A stretch of DNA of 64,000 bases from Clostridium gelidum (GCF_019977655.1 NZ_AP024849.1:4993001-5057000), one strand, 5' to 3'; positions 35,487-45,642 are shown, counted from the first letter of the stretch. A program made the numbers and translations. Notes: a model not told the origin generated them from the sequence alone.

Positions 35487-36215
35487 TTAATTTATGTAAT
35501 GTAGTTTTTTCATACATTCTCTCAAATTACTAATAGCCCTACTATGTAATTGGCAAACTCTAGACTCTGACACACTTAGTACTACACCTATTTCTTTTAA
35601 TGTTAAACCTTCATAATAGTAAAGATTCAATACAGTTCTGTCCTTTTCCTTAAGTAAAGTTATTGCATGGGTTAAAACCTCTAATTGTTCTTTGTCTTGT
35701 AGACAAGCATCAGGACTCGGACTATTTTTATCTTCTATAATACCAATAAGGTTTACATCTTCATCCTCTGAAAAAATAACATTTTCTAAGGATACCATTG
35801 AAATATAATTTATATAATTTTCAATTTCTGCTACTTCACTTAAAGAAATCTCTAAATACTTTGCTATTTCATCAGTTGTAGGTTCTCGGAGTAGCTTCAT
35901 TTGTAAAGCATCAATGGCTTTATTATACCTATTTAATTTATCCATAGCACCTTTAGATATTGGTCTATTTTTTCTTAATTCATCTATCATTGACCCTTTA
36001 ATCCTTATAGATGCATAAGATGAAAATTTCATTCCCTTTGTGCTATCAAACTTATTTAATGCATCCATAAGTCCAATTAAACCATAACTCACTAAATCCT
36101 CATACTCCATGTATTTGTTTTTCCCAAACATCACTCTAGAGGCAATATACTTTACTAATGGAATATATTCTTGTATTATTTGCGTTTTTCCATCTACATC
36201 ATTTTCTGCGTGCAT
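35487..36215 (-). CDS. fliA: RNA polymerase sigma factor SigD/FliA (sigma-28)
   Basis: Sigma-28 directs late flagellar genes such as flagellin. The 242-residue protein has region 2 (YEDLVSYGLIGLMDAL; SSYASIRIKGSMIDELRK), region 3 and the region 4 helix-turn-helix (EGLTLKEIGVVLSVSESRV). It lies downstream of pilZ and upstream of the SwrB-like gene, the usual fla/che order. No FlgM gene is in the window, so its anti-sigma factor is elsewhere. Confidence 0.95.
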   Translation of the reverse strand: MHAENDVDGKTQIIQEYIPLVKYIASRVMFGKNKYMEYEDLVSYGLIGLMDALNKFDSTKGMKFSSYASIRIKGSMIDELRKNRPISKGAMDKLNRYNKAIDALQMKLLREPTTDEIAKYLEISLSEVAEIENYINYISMVSLENVIFSEDEDVNLIGIIEDKNSPSPDACLQDKEQLEVLTHAITLLKEKDRTVLNLYYYEGLTLKEIGVVLSVSESRVCQLHSRAISNLRECMKKLHYIN

Positions 36216-36274
36216 ACCATATTACCCCCTATCACTTCATTCATTTACTAGCTTCTATACCCTAAATCCATAAT

Positions 36275-36916
36275 TTATAATTTTGATCTTTGTTTTCTCA
36301 CTATTTCAAAAAGACCCTGAATTATAGTATCAGTTTGAGCTGGTGTAATATTTAAAAATTTTAAACCACATAATTTTTCTTTATCTTCTGTATTTTCAAT
36401 TCTAACAGTATCACACTTCGCTTCAATTTCAGCACCTTTTATTGCCATTCTAATTAAGATCAAATCATCTCTTTTTATATCATCTTTTACTTTAAGCTTT
36501 AATCCACCACCGCTTAAATCCACCATAAATCCCTCTTTATAAGGTACACTATCAACATCTTCTTTATCAATATTTGTAATTATTTTATACTCTATCATAT
36601 CGAATAAATCCACTCTAAAAAAACTTCTTCGTTGTATTTTTTTTATATCGAAAGGTTTTGATATCTTATAGTATATTATATTCCCTTCTTTTCCCCTCGA
36701 AATTACCTTAGAATAAAATTTATAACATCTACCTTCATCTAAATAAGAATTGAACTCAATTTTCTCATTTACATGTAACATTAGATATTCACCTTCATTA
36801 ACCGGCAAATTTATCCTTAAGAAATCATCTTGCACATCTATAATTAATGTTTTATATGCTTTTCTTTCTATCATTACATTTATTCTATCATTAACTTTTA
36901 GGTTAAAGTCTTCCAT
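36275..36916 (-). CDS. PilZ-domain flagellar brake protein (YcgR family)
   Basis: YcgR-type proteins bind cyclic di-GMP and slow or stop the flagellar motor. The 213-residue product has the N-terminal YcgR domain (about 1-90) and a C-terminal PilZ domain with RRSFFRV near 96-102 and DLSGGGLKL near 131-139, the usual RxxxR...D/NxSxxG c-di-GMP site. It follows flhG by 12 bases. This makes a direct route from c-di-GMP to motility in this cluster. Confidence 0.92.
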   Translation of the reverse strand: MEDFNLKVNDRINVMIERKAYKTLIIDVQDDFLRINLPVNEGEYLMLHVNEKIEFNSYLDEGRCYKFYSKVISRGKEGNIIYYKISKPFDIKKIQRRSFFRVDLFDMIEYKIITNIDKEDVDSVPYKEGFMVDLSGGGLKLKVKDDIKRDDLILIRMAIKGAEIEAKCDTVRIENTEDKEKLCGLKFLNITPAQTDTIIQGLFEIVRKQRSKL

Positions 36917-36928
36917 CGTAAATTCCTC

Positions 36929-37789
36929 CTATGAAAATCTATTAAATAATCTACTAAATAATCCTTTTGCTCCATTTACTGAATTAATTTCTTGACCCAT
37001 AATTTTCATAGCAATGTTTTCTACATCTCTAGTTGCATCACAATTAGGATAGAGGACAACAAAAGGTTTTTGCTGTCTTACACTTTGTACTAATTTTTTA
37101 TCATCTAGTATACATCCCAAATATTCAATATTAATTTTCAAAAATTTACTAACTGCTCTATCAAATCTATTATAAGTTTCTTGACCTTCTTCTTTAGTGA
37201 ATGCTTTATTTACAATTATTCTTGCGCTTGTTTTAAGTTTATAGTGATCTATAGCTTTTATTAAACTATAACCATCTGTTAACGATGTCGGTTCTGGAGT
37301 AGTTATAATAATCAATTCTTCTGATGCTGCTATAAACGATAAAATATCTTTATTAACACCCGCACCTGTATCCATTAATATGTAATCATACTCATCTAAT
37401 GTATCAAGTTTTTCTAAAAATATTTTTTTATCGCTTTCTTCTAGCTCTTGGGCTTTACTTAATGCAGATCCTGCTGGAATTAAGCTTACGCCATTAGTTC
37501 CTTCTATGATTATATCTTTTATTTCCAAATCAGTAAATATAATATCAAATATATTATGTTTAGGATAAAGACCCATTAAGACATCATCATTTCCCATGCC
37601 TAAATCAGCATCAAATATCAAAACCTTTTTACCTTTGTTTTGGAGAACTATAGCTACATTAACAACAAAATTACTTTTTCCAACTCCACCTTTTCCAGAT
37701 GTTACTGTTATGATTTTTGTAGATATCTTCTTATGTTGCTCTTCTTCATTATTTATCAATTTTCGTAACGCGTCTGCTTGATCTAACAT
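36929..37789 (-). CDS. flhG: FlhG/FleN, MinD-like ATPase controlling flagellar number
   Basis: ParA/MinD-family ATPase that works with FlhF to set flagellar number and placement. Deviant Walker A SGKGGVGKS lies at residues 31-39, and the Walker B-like DADLGMGN and DTGAG segments follow. 286 residues. It overlaps the 3' end of flhF by 7 bases, so translation is probably coupled. Confidence 0.94.
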   Translation of the reverse strand: MLDQADALRKLINNEEEQHKKISTKIITVTSGKGGVGKSNFVVNVAIVLQNKGKKVLIFDADLGMGNDDVLMGLYPKHNIFDIIFTDLEIKDIIIEGTNGVSLIPAGSALSKAQELEESDKKIFLEKLDTLDEYDYILMDTGAGVNKDILSFIAASEELIIITTPEPTSLTDGYSLIKAIDHYKLKTSARIIVNKAFTKEEGQETYNRFDRAVSKFLKINIEYLGCILDDKKLVQSVRQQKPFVVLYPNCDATRDVENIAMKIMGQEINSVNGAKGLFSRLFNRFS

Positions 37790-39048
37790 AGTATTTCCTC
37801 CCCTAGGATGAAGCTTGCTATCTCTTCCTTTGTAGGTACCTTTATATCATCAGGTACATTTTGTCCTATAGTTATAAAATTAACTGGCCTATTAGAAATC
37901 TTAGCTATATTATACAAAGATCCATAAACACTAGTTTCATCAAGTTTTGTAATAATAATATTATCATATTGAAGTTCTGCATAACCCTTTAATATACTCT
38001 TTATATCACTATTTTTTGTAGTTGCACTTATTACCATATTTACATGATCAGGATGTGCCTTTTGAACAAAAGCTCTAAGTTCTGAAATTTGCATTGCATT
38101 TTTACTACTTCTTCCTGTAGTATCTATGAGTACAACCTCGCAGTCCTTCATATTCTCAATAGCTTCTTCCATTTCTTTCATGGTAATAACTACTTCAAAA
38201 GGAATATTCATTATTTCAGCATAAGTTTTAAGTTGCTCTACAGCTCCAATTCTATATGTATCTACTGTTATTAATCCCACTTTCTTTTTTTCAACAAGAG
38301 CAAGTCTCCCTGCAAGTTTTGCTATGGTAGTAGTTTTCCCAACTCCAGTTGGTCCTACTAATACAACACGTCCACTTAAACCTTGTCTAGATACTAAAAT
38401 ATCTTTTTCAAAAACATCCCTTAGTACTTCTGTCTCATCTTTGCTTTCATTACAATTTTCCTTTACTATTTTCATAATTTCAGCTTGGAATTCTTCATCA
38501 ATCTCTAATTTTTTTAATTTCTCTTTTAAATAATCATTTGAATTTTCTTGATATGACGTACCCTCTATTACTCTGTTAAATAAATTTTTAAGCTCACTAA
38601 CTTCTTTATGTATAGCTTCTATATTAGAATCTTCTACCTTTTTATCTTCTTCTTCAATATTAACTTTATTAACCTCTTTTTCTCTATTTGAATTATGTTC
38701 AAATATTTTACTAGTTAATGTTTCAGGTTTTTCAATTTCTTTAACTTTTACAGTTTCACTTGAAACTGACATTTCACCTTGCATCATTTTTTTAATACTT
38801 TCCAAAGAATTTTTAAATTCCTCATCTCTATCATAATGACTTTTATCTTCATTAAAATTATTTTTTTCTTGATTTGGTGAATTTTCAACCGCTGCTGTAA
38901 CCTCAATTACTTTTTTAGAAAATAATCCTTTTAATCCTGGCTTTCTAACCTTTCTTTGACTTATAATAATAGCATCTTTTCCCAGTTCATATCTAATGCG
39001 AGTCAAACCTTCATTCATGTTTTTTACAAGATATTTTTTAATAACCAT
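37783..39048 (-). CDS. flhF: FlhF, SRP-like GTPase for flagellar placement
   Basis: FlhF marks the site of flagellar assembly and belongs with Ffh and FtsY. It has a B domain rich in charged residues (about 40-190), an N domain (about 190-220) and a G domain with VGPTGVGKTTT (about 230), DTTGRS and TKLDET motifs. 421 residues. It ends 7 bases into flhG and follows flhA without a gap. Confidence 0.95.
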   Translation of the reverse strand: MVIKKYLVKNMNEGLTRIRYELGKDAIIISQRKVRKPGLKGLFSKKVIEVTAAVENSPNQEKNNFNEDKSHYDRDEEFKNSLESIKKMMQGEMSVSSETVKVKEIEKPETLTSKIFEHNSNREKEVNKVNIEEEDKKVEDSNIEAIHKEVSELKNLFNRVIEGTSYQENSNDYLKEKLKKLEIDEEFQAEIMKIVKENCNESKDETEVLRDVFEKDILVSRQGLSGRVVLVGPTGVGKTTTIAKLAGRLALVEKKKVGLITVDTYRIGAVEQLKTYAEIMNIPFEVVITMKEMEEAIENMKDCEVVLIDTTGRSSKNAMQISELRAFVQKAHPDHVNMVISATTKNSDIKSILKGYAELQYDNIIITKLDETSVYGSLYNIAKISNRPVNFITIGQNVPDDIKVPTKEEIASFILGEEILC

Positions 39049-41115
39049 CTATATTCTTACGACTCCTTCACTATTAATTTGAACATCATTTGGCACTTCA
39101 TTTAAAGAAATTACCATAATATGAGGAAATACCATTTCTATTAATTTTCTAAATACAGGTCTTATATTTGGAGAAACCAATATAATTGGTTGATTATTAT
39201 AAAAATAAACTGATTCCACAGTATTCTTTATACTTGTAAGTATTTTTGTAGTTGTATCTGGATCTACTGTTGGAAAAGAACCTTGAACAGATTTTTGTGT
39301 ATTATTAGCTATTGTTTCCTCTATATTAGGATCTAAAGTCACTACTGATATTGTCTTTTCTTCATTAACTACTTGGTTACAAATAGTTCTAGATAATGAA
39401 AATCTAACATATTCAGTTAATATCTCTAAATCCCTAGTGTTTTTGCAATTATCAGCTAAAGATTCCATTATAGTAACAATATCTTTAATTGGAACCTTTT
39501 CTCTAAGTAAATTTTGTAATACCTTTTGAAGTTCACCAATAGATAACAAGTCTGGTATAAGTTCATCAACAACTGCACTGTATTTTTCTTTTGCATTCTC
39601 AACAATAAGTTTAACTTCTTGTCTTCCAAGTAATTCATAAGAATGGCTTTTTATAGTTTCGGTTAAATGAGTAACCATGACTGTTGTTGGATCAACTACT
39701 GTTAATCCTTTAATTTCTGCTTCTTCTCTTTGATCCTTATTTATCCAAACTGCTGGAAGACCAAATGTTGGTTCGATTGTCTTTATACCTGGCATATCTG
39801 AATTTTCCCCAGTTGGGTCCATGCAAAGTAGCATACTTGGCATTAACTCTGATGAAACAACCATTGTTCCTCTAATCTTTATTATGTATTCATTAGTCTT
39901 AAGTTGAAGATTATCTCTAATTCTTATAGGCTGAACTACAATTCCCATTTCTATAGCACACTGCCTTCTAACAGATGCAATTCTTTGAAGTAAATCTCCT
40001 CCTGATGCCTCATCAGCAAGTGGTATAAGACCATATCCGATTTCAACTTCCATTGATTCTACGGAAATTAAATTCATAACATTCTCTGGTTCTTTACGTT
40101 CTGATTGAATTATTTCTTCTTCTTCAGATATAATTTCACTTGCTTCTTTAACTGCTGCTTCTTTATAAAGCATATACGTTAATCCTCCTGTTGCTGCTGA
40201 AGCTAAAAAGAAAGGAAATTTAGGCATACCAGGTATAAGTCCCAAAGCTAGCATTAAAGTACTTGCAATTCCCGTAGCAACAGGAAACGCTGTTAATTGT
40301 TTAGATAAAGTATCTCCTAAATTACCCGAACTTCCTGAACGTGTAACTAAAATACCAGATGCTGTTGATATAAGTAGTGCTGGAACTTGGCTTACAAGAC
40401 CATCACCAACCGTTAATATAACATAAGTTTGAGCTGCTACAGATGCAGTCATATTTTTTTGAAGTACACCAATTATAATACCAGCTACTATATTTATAAC
40501 TGTAGTAATAATACTTGCTACAGCGTCACCCTTAACAAATTTAGATGCACCATCCATAGATCCATAAAAATCTGATTCTGATTGAAGGTCTTGGCGCCTT
40601 TTTTTAGCTTGAGCTTCATCAATCATTCCTGAATTTAAATCTGCATCAATGCTCATTTGTTTACCTGGCATAGCATCAAGTGTAAATCTAGCTGTTACTT
40701 CTGAAATTCTTCCAGAACCATTTGTGATAACCATAAATTGTACTACCATTATAATTAAATATATAACTATACCAACCACATAGTTTCCACGTATTACAAA
40801 ATTACCAAAGGCTGTAATAATAGTTCCCGCATCTGCATCTGAAAGTATTAATCTTGTTGACGATATGTTAAGTGCTAATCTAAACAGTGTTGTAACCAAA
40901 AGCAAGGTAGGAAATACTGAAAGTTGTAATACACTAGTTGTAAACATTGTAATCAAAATTATTACTATAGAAATTGTTATATTTAAGGCTAAAAGCACAT
41001 CAATGACTTGTTTGGGCAATGGTATTATTATCATAAGCACTATGACTATAACGCCTACTGCTACTATTACGTCCAAATTGTCTTTTATCTTTAGCCCTCT
41101 ATTTCCAAATTCCAA
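39049..41115 (-). CDS. flhA: FlhA, flagellar type III export gate component
   Basis: FlhA is the large integral membrane component of the export gate. The first ~330 residues hold eight hydrophobic helices, with the FHIPEP-family signature near RFTLDAMPGKQMSIDADL (about 140-158). The cytosolic domain (about 350-688) docks chaperone-substrate complexes. 688 residues is standard. The 210 bases upstream, before the fliR-flhB gene, hold no gene. Confidence 0.97.
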   Translation of the reverse strand: MEFGNRGLKIKDNLDVIVAVGVIVIVLMIIIPLPKQVIDVLLALNITISIVIILITMFTTSVLQLSVFPTLLLVTTLFRLALNISSTRLILSDADAGTIITAFGNFVIRGNYVVGIVIYLIIMVVQFMVITNGSGRISEVTARFTLDAMPGKQMSIDADLNSGMIDEAQAKKRRQDLQSESDFYGSMDGASKFVKGDAVASIITTVINIVAGIIIGVLQKNMTASVAAQTYVILTVGDGLVSQVPALLISTASGILVTRSGSSGNLGDTLSKQLTAFPVATGIASTLMLALGLIPGMPKFPFFLASAATGGLTYMLYKEAAVKEASEIISEEEEIIQSERKEPENVMNLISVESMEVEIGYGLIPLADEASGGDLLQRIASVRRQCAIEMGIVVQPIRIRDNLQLKTNEYIIKIRGTMVVSSELMPSMLLCMDPTGENSDMPGIKTIEPTFGLPAVWINKDQREEAEIKGLTVVDPTTVMVTHLTETIKSHSYELLGRQEVKLIVENAKEKYSAVVDELIPDLLSIGELQKVLQNLLREKVPIKDIVTIMESLADNCKNTRDLEILTEYVRFSLSRTICNQVVNEEKTISVVTLDPNIEETIANNTQKSVQGSFPTVDPDTTTKILTSIKNTVESVYFYNNQPIILVSPNIRPVFRKLIEMVFPHIMVISLNEVPNDVQINSEGVVRI

Positions 41116-41325
41116 AATTTAAACCTCCCATTCTCCACTTATCACTTTTAATTATCAACTTTATATAATTTAAATCTTATTTTACTAATATGTGAAGTAT
41201 CTTTCATAATTCCATATACAAAACTTTATCTTTGTTATCTATATAATATCATCTTTTAAGTCCCATGAGAACTTTTATTAAATTCAACATTCACATTTGT
41301 AAATTAGTATTTTCAATTGAGTTTA

Positions 41326-43167
41326 TTATTTCTTTTTAAGTTTCATCACCACTGCTAAAATCTCTGCAACACCTTGATATAAATCTTGTGGGATATCTTC
41401 ATCTATTTCTACCCTATCATACATCATTCTTGCTAGTGATTTATTTTCGATAACAGGAACATCATGTTCCTTTGCTACACTCTTTATTTTAATTGCAATA
41501 TAATCCGCTCCTTTAGCCACAACTTTTGGAGCATCCATATTTCCGCCTTCTTCATATTTTAAAACAATAGCTAAGTGAGTAGGATTAGTTATTACAACTG
41601 TAGCATCTGCTACAGATGACATCATTCTCTTCATCCCCATTTCTCTTTGCTTTTGCTTAATTTTCCCTTTTAATTGTGGGTCTCCTTCTGATTGTTTGTA
41701 TTCATCCTTAATTTCTTGTTTTGTCATCTTCATTTCTTTATTATGCATTCTAACTTGAAGAAAATAATCAGTAGCTGCAATAATAACAAGAACTATGGTT
41801 ATTTGCTTAAAAATGCCAACGACTAAATTTTTAACCTCATTTCCTAAGGTCGGTAAATATAAGTTTGAAATACCCAATATATTCTGATAATTTGCTAATA
41901 TATATTTATATGCTAAAGTTGACACGATAGTTATTACTATTATGTTCTTTCCTAAGTCTACTAAACTTCTTTTAGAAAACATATTTTTCAGTCCTGATAT
42001 TGGATTTAACTTTCCAAAAGAAGGTTTCAAAGGTTCTCCTGTAAATAAAAAACCTGTTTGAAGTAAACTTGCAACAATTCCACCAATCATTATAGGTAAT
42101 GCAAAAGGTAAAAGTAGTGCTGCTATTTTTAATACAACAGTAATCACTATATTAAAAAGTGTTCCTTGATTTAAACTTTCTAGCATAGGAAATTTAAAAA
42201 AATAAATGATTACATCTTTAAATCCATTAGTTAACATTCCCCATAAAGAAGATATAAGCATTGTGCAAACCACCATTGTAATTGCTACTGAAACATCCTT
42301 ACTTCTAGCTAATTGTCCTTTATTTCTAGACTCTGATTTTTTCTTTGGAGTTGCTTCTTCTGTTTTGTCATCACTCGCAAAAATCAATGCTAATGGAACT
42401 GCTGGTAGTAACTTAACTATTTCCCGGAAAATATTCGGCAAATTAAATATAGTTGCACCTATTAATTTAAGCATTAACGGTAATAATATAATAAATGTTA
42501 CAAGACCAAGCATATTTTTAATAGGCATACCAAAAATCATAATTGGGATTGTTGGTACTGTTCTTGAAATCAATCCCAAACATATATCTGTTATAACAAT
42601 TATAAGTACTAAAGGTATCGCTATTTTTACCCCTAATGTAAAGCACCTAAAAATAGTTTGCATAACACCCATTAAAGTTTCTTGATAAACTATGGTTTTT
42701 CCAATAGGTACTATATTTGTACTTTCAATTAACATTTTTATAAGTACATGATGTCCATCTATTATGAAAAAAAATGCTACTGAAATAAAATAAGAAAGGT
42801 TTCCAAGTAAAGTTGATGTAGTATGACTTGTTGGATCAAGTACAGATACCATTGAAAACCCTGCATGAATATCCATCCATGCTCCTGCAAATTTTACTGC
42901 TTGAAAAATTAAATTGGTTATGTAACCTAGTATTAACCCAGTCATTATTTCACTTATTGCATAAAACACCAAAGTATAACCATTATTTATAGCATTTATT
43001 GTAGTATAATCTATACCCGATATAATTCCAAATGAAAGTATAAGTGAAAATACACCTTTAAAAATTTGAGGTGTTCCAGATGGAAAAAATATTTCAACAG
43101 CTATAAAATATGAAGTCATTCTTAAAAAAACCAAAAATAATGCAAGGAAGTAGGCTACGTCTATCAC
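41326..43167 (-). CDS. flhB: Fused FliR-FlhB flagellar export protein
   Basis: One continuous frame joins FliR (about residues 1-255, polytopic export gate subunit) to FlhB (about 265-613). The FlhB half begins with a DDKTEEATPKK-type N-terminus that normally starts FlhB, has four helices and ends with a cytosolic domain carrying the self-cleavage motif NPTH at 528-531. Such FliR/FlhB fusions are known in clostridia. The joint is clean, with no stop or frame change. It fixes the two proteins at a 1:1 ratio in the gate. Confidence 0.95.
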   Translation of the reverse strand: MIDVAYFLALFLVFLRMTSYFIAVEIFFPSGTPQIFKGVFSLILSFGIISGIDYTTINAINNGYTLVFYAISEIMTGLILGYITNLIFQAVKFAGAWMDIHAGFSMVSVLDPTSHTTSTLLGNLSYFISVAFFFIIDGHHVLIKMLIESTNIVPIGKTIVYQETLMGVMQTIFRCFTLGVKIAIPLVLIIVITDICLGLISRTVPTIPIMIFGMPIKNMLGLVTFIILLPLMLKLIGATIFNLPNIFREIVKLLPAVPLALIFASDDKTEEATPKKKSESRNKGQLARSKDVSVAITMVVCTMLISSLWGMLTNGFKDVIIYFFKFPMLESLNQGTLFNIVITVVLKIAALLLPFALPIMIGGIVASLLQTGFLFTGEPLKPSFGKLNPISGLKNMFSKRSLVDLGKNIIVITIVSTLAYKYILANYQNILGISNLYLPTLGNEVKNLVVGIFKQITIVLVIIAATDYFLQVRMHNKEMKMTKQEIKDEYKQSEGDPQLKGKIKQKQREMGMKRMMSSVADATVVITNPTHLAIVLKYEEGGNMDAPKVVAKGADYIAIKIKSVAKEHDVPVIENKSLARMMYDRVEIDEDIPQDLYQGVAEILAVVMKLKKK

Positions 43168-43181
43168 AGCGGCTTACCTCC

Positions 43182-43451
43182 TTATGTGGTAATCTTTGAA
43201 ATTAAATCAAAGATTCTAGTTGTAAAAGCCATAATTGTTTGCAGCATCCAACTACCTAAAAATATTCCAACAACAGCTGTTGCTATTAATTTAGGTACAA
43301 AAGTTAATGTTTGTTCTTGTATTTGAGTAGTGGCTTGAAATATACTTATAATTAATCCTAATACAAGAACTGATATTAATATAGGTGCTGATACTTTTGC
43401 CGCTGTCATTATTGTATCTTTAACTACAGCATTAAGCATTGTTTGTGTCAT
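43182..43451 (-). CDS. fliQ: FliQ, flagellar export gate subunit
   Basis: A typical 89-residue protein with two membrane helices and the family's short polar loop (FQATTQIQEQTLTFVPKL, about 39-56). It follows fliP by 11 bases and precedes fliR-flhB by 14, in the universal fliP-fliQ-fliR order. Confidence 0.95.
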   Translation of the reverse strand: MTQTMLNAVVKDTIMTAAKVSAPILISVLVLGLIISIFQATTQIQEQTLTFVPKLIATAVVGIFLGSWMLQTIMAFTTRIFDLISKITT

Positions 43452-43462
43452 AACATCTCACC

Positions 43463-44242
43463 TCACATAAAACTCTTTATTAAGGACTCTGTTAATAAAT
43501 ACCATCCATCAACCATTACAAATATTATTAATTTAAATGGAAGAGATACCATTGTAGGTGGTAACATAAACATACCCATTGCCATTAAAATACTTGATAT
43601 TACCATATCTATTACAAGAAATGGTAAATATATTAAAAATCCAATTTGAAATGCCGTTTTTAATTCACTTATTGCAAAAGCAGGAATTAATGTAATAAAC
43701 GAAACATTTTCTTTTGTTAAATTTGCTTTATCAGCTCCACTAATTTCAACAAATAATTCTAAATCCTTTTTTCTTGTTTGATTTAACATAAATTCTTTTA
43801 ACGGCTTTGAGGATTCTTCAATTGCTTGTTCTTGAGTTATTTTATTTTCTAAATATGGCTGAATTCCATTCGTATTTATTTGATTATAAACAGGCGCCAT
43901 AATAAATAATGTTAAGAATATAGCAAGACCTGTTAAAATCTGATTTGGAACAGCCTGTTGTACTCCCATTGCACTTTTAAGAAATGAAAAAACCACTATA
44001 ATTCTAGTGAAAGATGTCATCATTATTACTATAGATGGTAACAATGATATAATAGTAAAAAATATTAATATTTTAATACTTGATACATAATCTTGTGGTG
44101 TACCACTTTTATCTCCAAGTGATAAATTAAGTTGTGGCAGTTGTGTACTACTCGGAGCTGCATATGCATTTATACTACAAAACATCATAAGTCCAAGAGC
44201 CATCATGAGGGTCAATATTATTCTGTTTTTATTATTTTTCAT
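43463..44242 (-). CDS. fliP: FliP, flagellar export gate subunit
   Basis: FliP forms the core ring of the export channel. It has a cleavable N-terminal signal-like helix (residues 4-28 ending near AYA), then four membrane helices, with MMTSFTRIIVVFSFLK near 80-95 and DMVISSILMAMGMFMLPP near 212-229. 259 residues. Its start overlaps fliO by 11 bases. Confidence 0.96.
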   Translation of the reverse strand: MKNNKNRIILTLMMALGLMMFCSINAYAAPSSTQLPQLNLSLGDKSGTPQDYVSSIKILIFFTIISLLPSIVIMMTSFTRIIVVFSFLKSAMGVQQAVPNQILTGLAIFLTLFIMAPVYNQINTNGIQPYLENKITQEQAIEESSKPLKEFMLNQTRKKDLELFVEISGADKANLTKENVSFITLIPAFAISELKTAFQIGFLIYLPFLVIDMVISSILMAMGMFMLPPTMVSLPFKLIIFVMVDGWYLLTESLIKSFM

Positions 44243-44630
44243 GTTTCTCTTCCTTCGATCTTATATTCTTTACTATTTTAGAAAAGAATTCTTTTGAATT
44301 TAACATTAATTTAGTGTAGCTTTCCGTCATCTCTTTAGCTACTTTTTTCTTATCTTCCTCAATAACATTAATTTCCTCTTCCGATAGTTCTGATAATTTT
44401 TCCATTTGTCCTGCAGTACTAGTCATTACAAATCCCTTTTTCCCAATTTTAACTATTAATATAGTATTTTCTTTTGTTACTTGTACTCTTTCAATAACTT
44501 TTACATACTTGTTATTATTAATTGCATTCAGCTTTGTACCCATTAATTTAAAACTTAAAAACATTAATCCGAGTGTTACTCCCAATGCTAAAATAAGTTT
44601 AACAAGCATTCCTAAAAATTCAAAATTCAT
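44232..44630 (-). CDS. fliO: FliO-like flagellar biosynthetic protein
   Basis: FliO assists FliP ring assembly. The 132-residue product has one N-terminal membrane helix (about 8-28) and a basic cytosolic domain with the FliO-type pattern VIERVQVTKENTILIVKIG (about 44-62). Position directly before fliP supports the name more than sequence, since FliO is poorly conserved. Confidence 0.85.
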   Translation of the reverse strand: MNFEFLGMLVKLILALGVTLGLMFLSFKLMGTKLNAINNNKYVKVIERVQVTKENTILIVKIGKKGFVMTSTAGQMEKLSELSEEEINVIEEDKKKVAKEMTESYTKLMLNSKEFFSKIVKNIRSKEEKHEK

Positions 44631-44637
44631 TTTTCAC

Positions 44638-45123
44638 CTACTGAATTATCATACTTTTAAATCTAATATCTGTAATCTTGCCTTTTGTTAAGTCCTTATT
44701 AATAGCCTCGATTAGTTGTTTTTTCATAGCTTCTTTATTTTCTACATTATTTATATAATCAGCTTTTTGACTTTTAAAATAAAATATTATATCATCTCTT
44801 ACAACTACTTCATTAGCAGTTAATTCTGTCTTTAATTTATCTTTTGTTATATCATAACCTAACGATAATTCCCCTTTAAAATATCTTTTTCCACCTTCAT
44901 CAGCTAAATTAACTGTAAATTCTTTTAAGTCCATATATGTGTTTTCTATAACGACTTCTTTGGCATCTATTGTTTTACTAGTTTTCATATATAAATATAC
45001 TCCCCCGAAAGTTGCTGCTCCTAAAACCAACAACCCTAAAATGAATAAAATTATCATAACCCCTTTGCCGCTTTTACCAGTTTTTTCACCTTGTTCTTTG
45101 TCTTTTCCTTTTCCAAAAGCCAT
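44638..45123 (-). CDS. fliL: FliL, basal-body-associated stator protein
   Basis: FliL surrounds and supports the MotAB stators. It has a polar N-terminus, one membrane helix (about 25-47) and an extracytoplasmic domain with TYMDLKEFTVNLAD (about 80-93) and a conserved DIIFYFKSQKADYI-like region. I use the ATG at 45121-45123 (MAFGKGKD, 161 residues), 8 bases after AGGAG; a GTG three codons before overlaps that site. Confidence 0.92.
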   Translation of the reverse strand: MAFGKGKDKEQGEKTGKSGKGVMIILFILGLLVLGAATFGGVYLYMKTSKTIDAKEVVIENTYMDLKEFTVNLADEGGKRYFKGELSLGYDITKDKLKTELTANEVVVRDDIIFYFKSQKADYINNVENKEAMKKQLIEAINKDLTKGKITDIRFKSMIIQ

Positions 45124-45166
45124 TAGTATCACTCCTTACTATTTCCAACAATTAAAATGTTAATTC

Positions 45167-45358
45167 TTATATTTTGTATGTAAATATCTTATTCTTGTAC
45201 TTTATAACTGCACTTCTTACTTCATCTACACTTTCAAGGACTATATATTTTTTCCCATTTATTAATGTTATTATTGTTTCAGGGACCTCTTCTATTTTTT
45301 CAATATGATCAGCATTTAGTATGAATTTTTCGTGGTTCATTCCTGTTACGTCTATCAT
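45167..45358 (-). CDS. flbD: FlbD-family flagellar protein
   Basis: FlbD proteins are short (60-70 residue) conserved companions of flgE and motA/fliL in Firmicutes and spirochaetes. The match is clear: ILNADHIEKIEEVPETIITL and the ESVDEV segment. Start at ATG 45356-45358 (MIDVTGMN) with AAGGGGTGA upstream; the earlier GTG overlaps that site. Function is not well defined. Confidence 0.92.
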   Translation of the reverse strand: MIDVTGMNHEKFILNADHIEKIEEVPETIITLINGKKYIVLESVDEVRSAVIKYKNKIFTYKI

Positions 45359-45384
45359 AAATTTCACCCCTTATTCTTTTAAAT

Positions 45385-45565
45385 TAATCAATGTACAATT
45401 CACAATACACACTTTTCAATTGACAATTTAAAATGGACAATTGAAAATGATTGTTTCAAATCGCCTTAGGGAAAAGTGAAAATTCAAATTTTATATTTGA
45501 TCTCTTGAACTTTCTCTTTGAGCTTGTTCCTTCATTATCCATTATCAACTATTAACTGTTAATTC
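45385..45565. repeat. 'gttaac/caattg' inverted-repeat element in the flagellar operon (copy 1)
   Basis: Outer AT-rich direct and inverted pieces (CAATTCACAATACACAC; ATTATCAACTATTAACTGTT) flank a core with GGGAAAAGTGAAAATTCAAA and TTGAACTTTCTCTTTGAG. The core recurs at 51225-51388. It fills most of the 308-base gap between flgE and flbD. Confidence 0.6.
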
Positions 45566-45607
45566 TCTTATATGTATTCTGCATTATTCATTTTAATTTA
45601 AATATTG

Positions 45608-45642
45608 GCAAGTTGAGCTTATATATGATAGGCTCAACTTGC
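45608..45642 (-). terminator. Hairpin downstream of flgE
   Basis: GCAAGTTGAGC and GCTCAACTTGC form an 11-base perfect stem 34 bases past the flgE stop. The following minus-strand tract is only moderately T-rich, so it may attenuate or process the transcript and not end it fully. Confidence 0.6.

Noticed and set aside
41326..43167. FliR and FlhB as two genes merged by a sequencing error
   Set aside because: There is no stop, start or ribosome site at the joint, and such fusions are known in clostridia.
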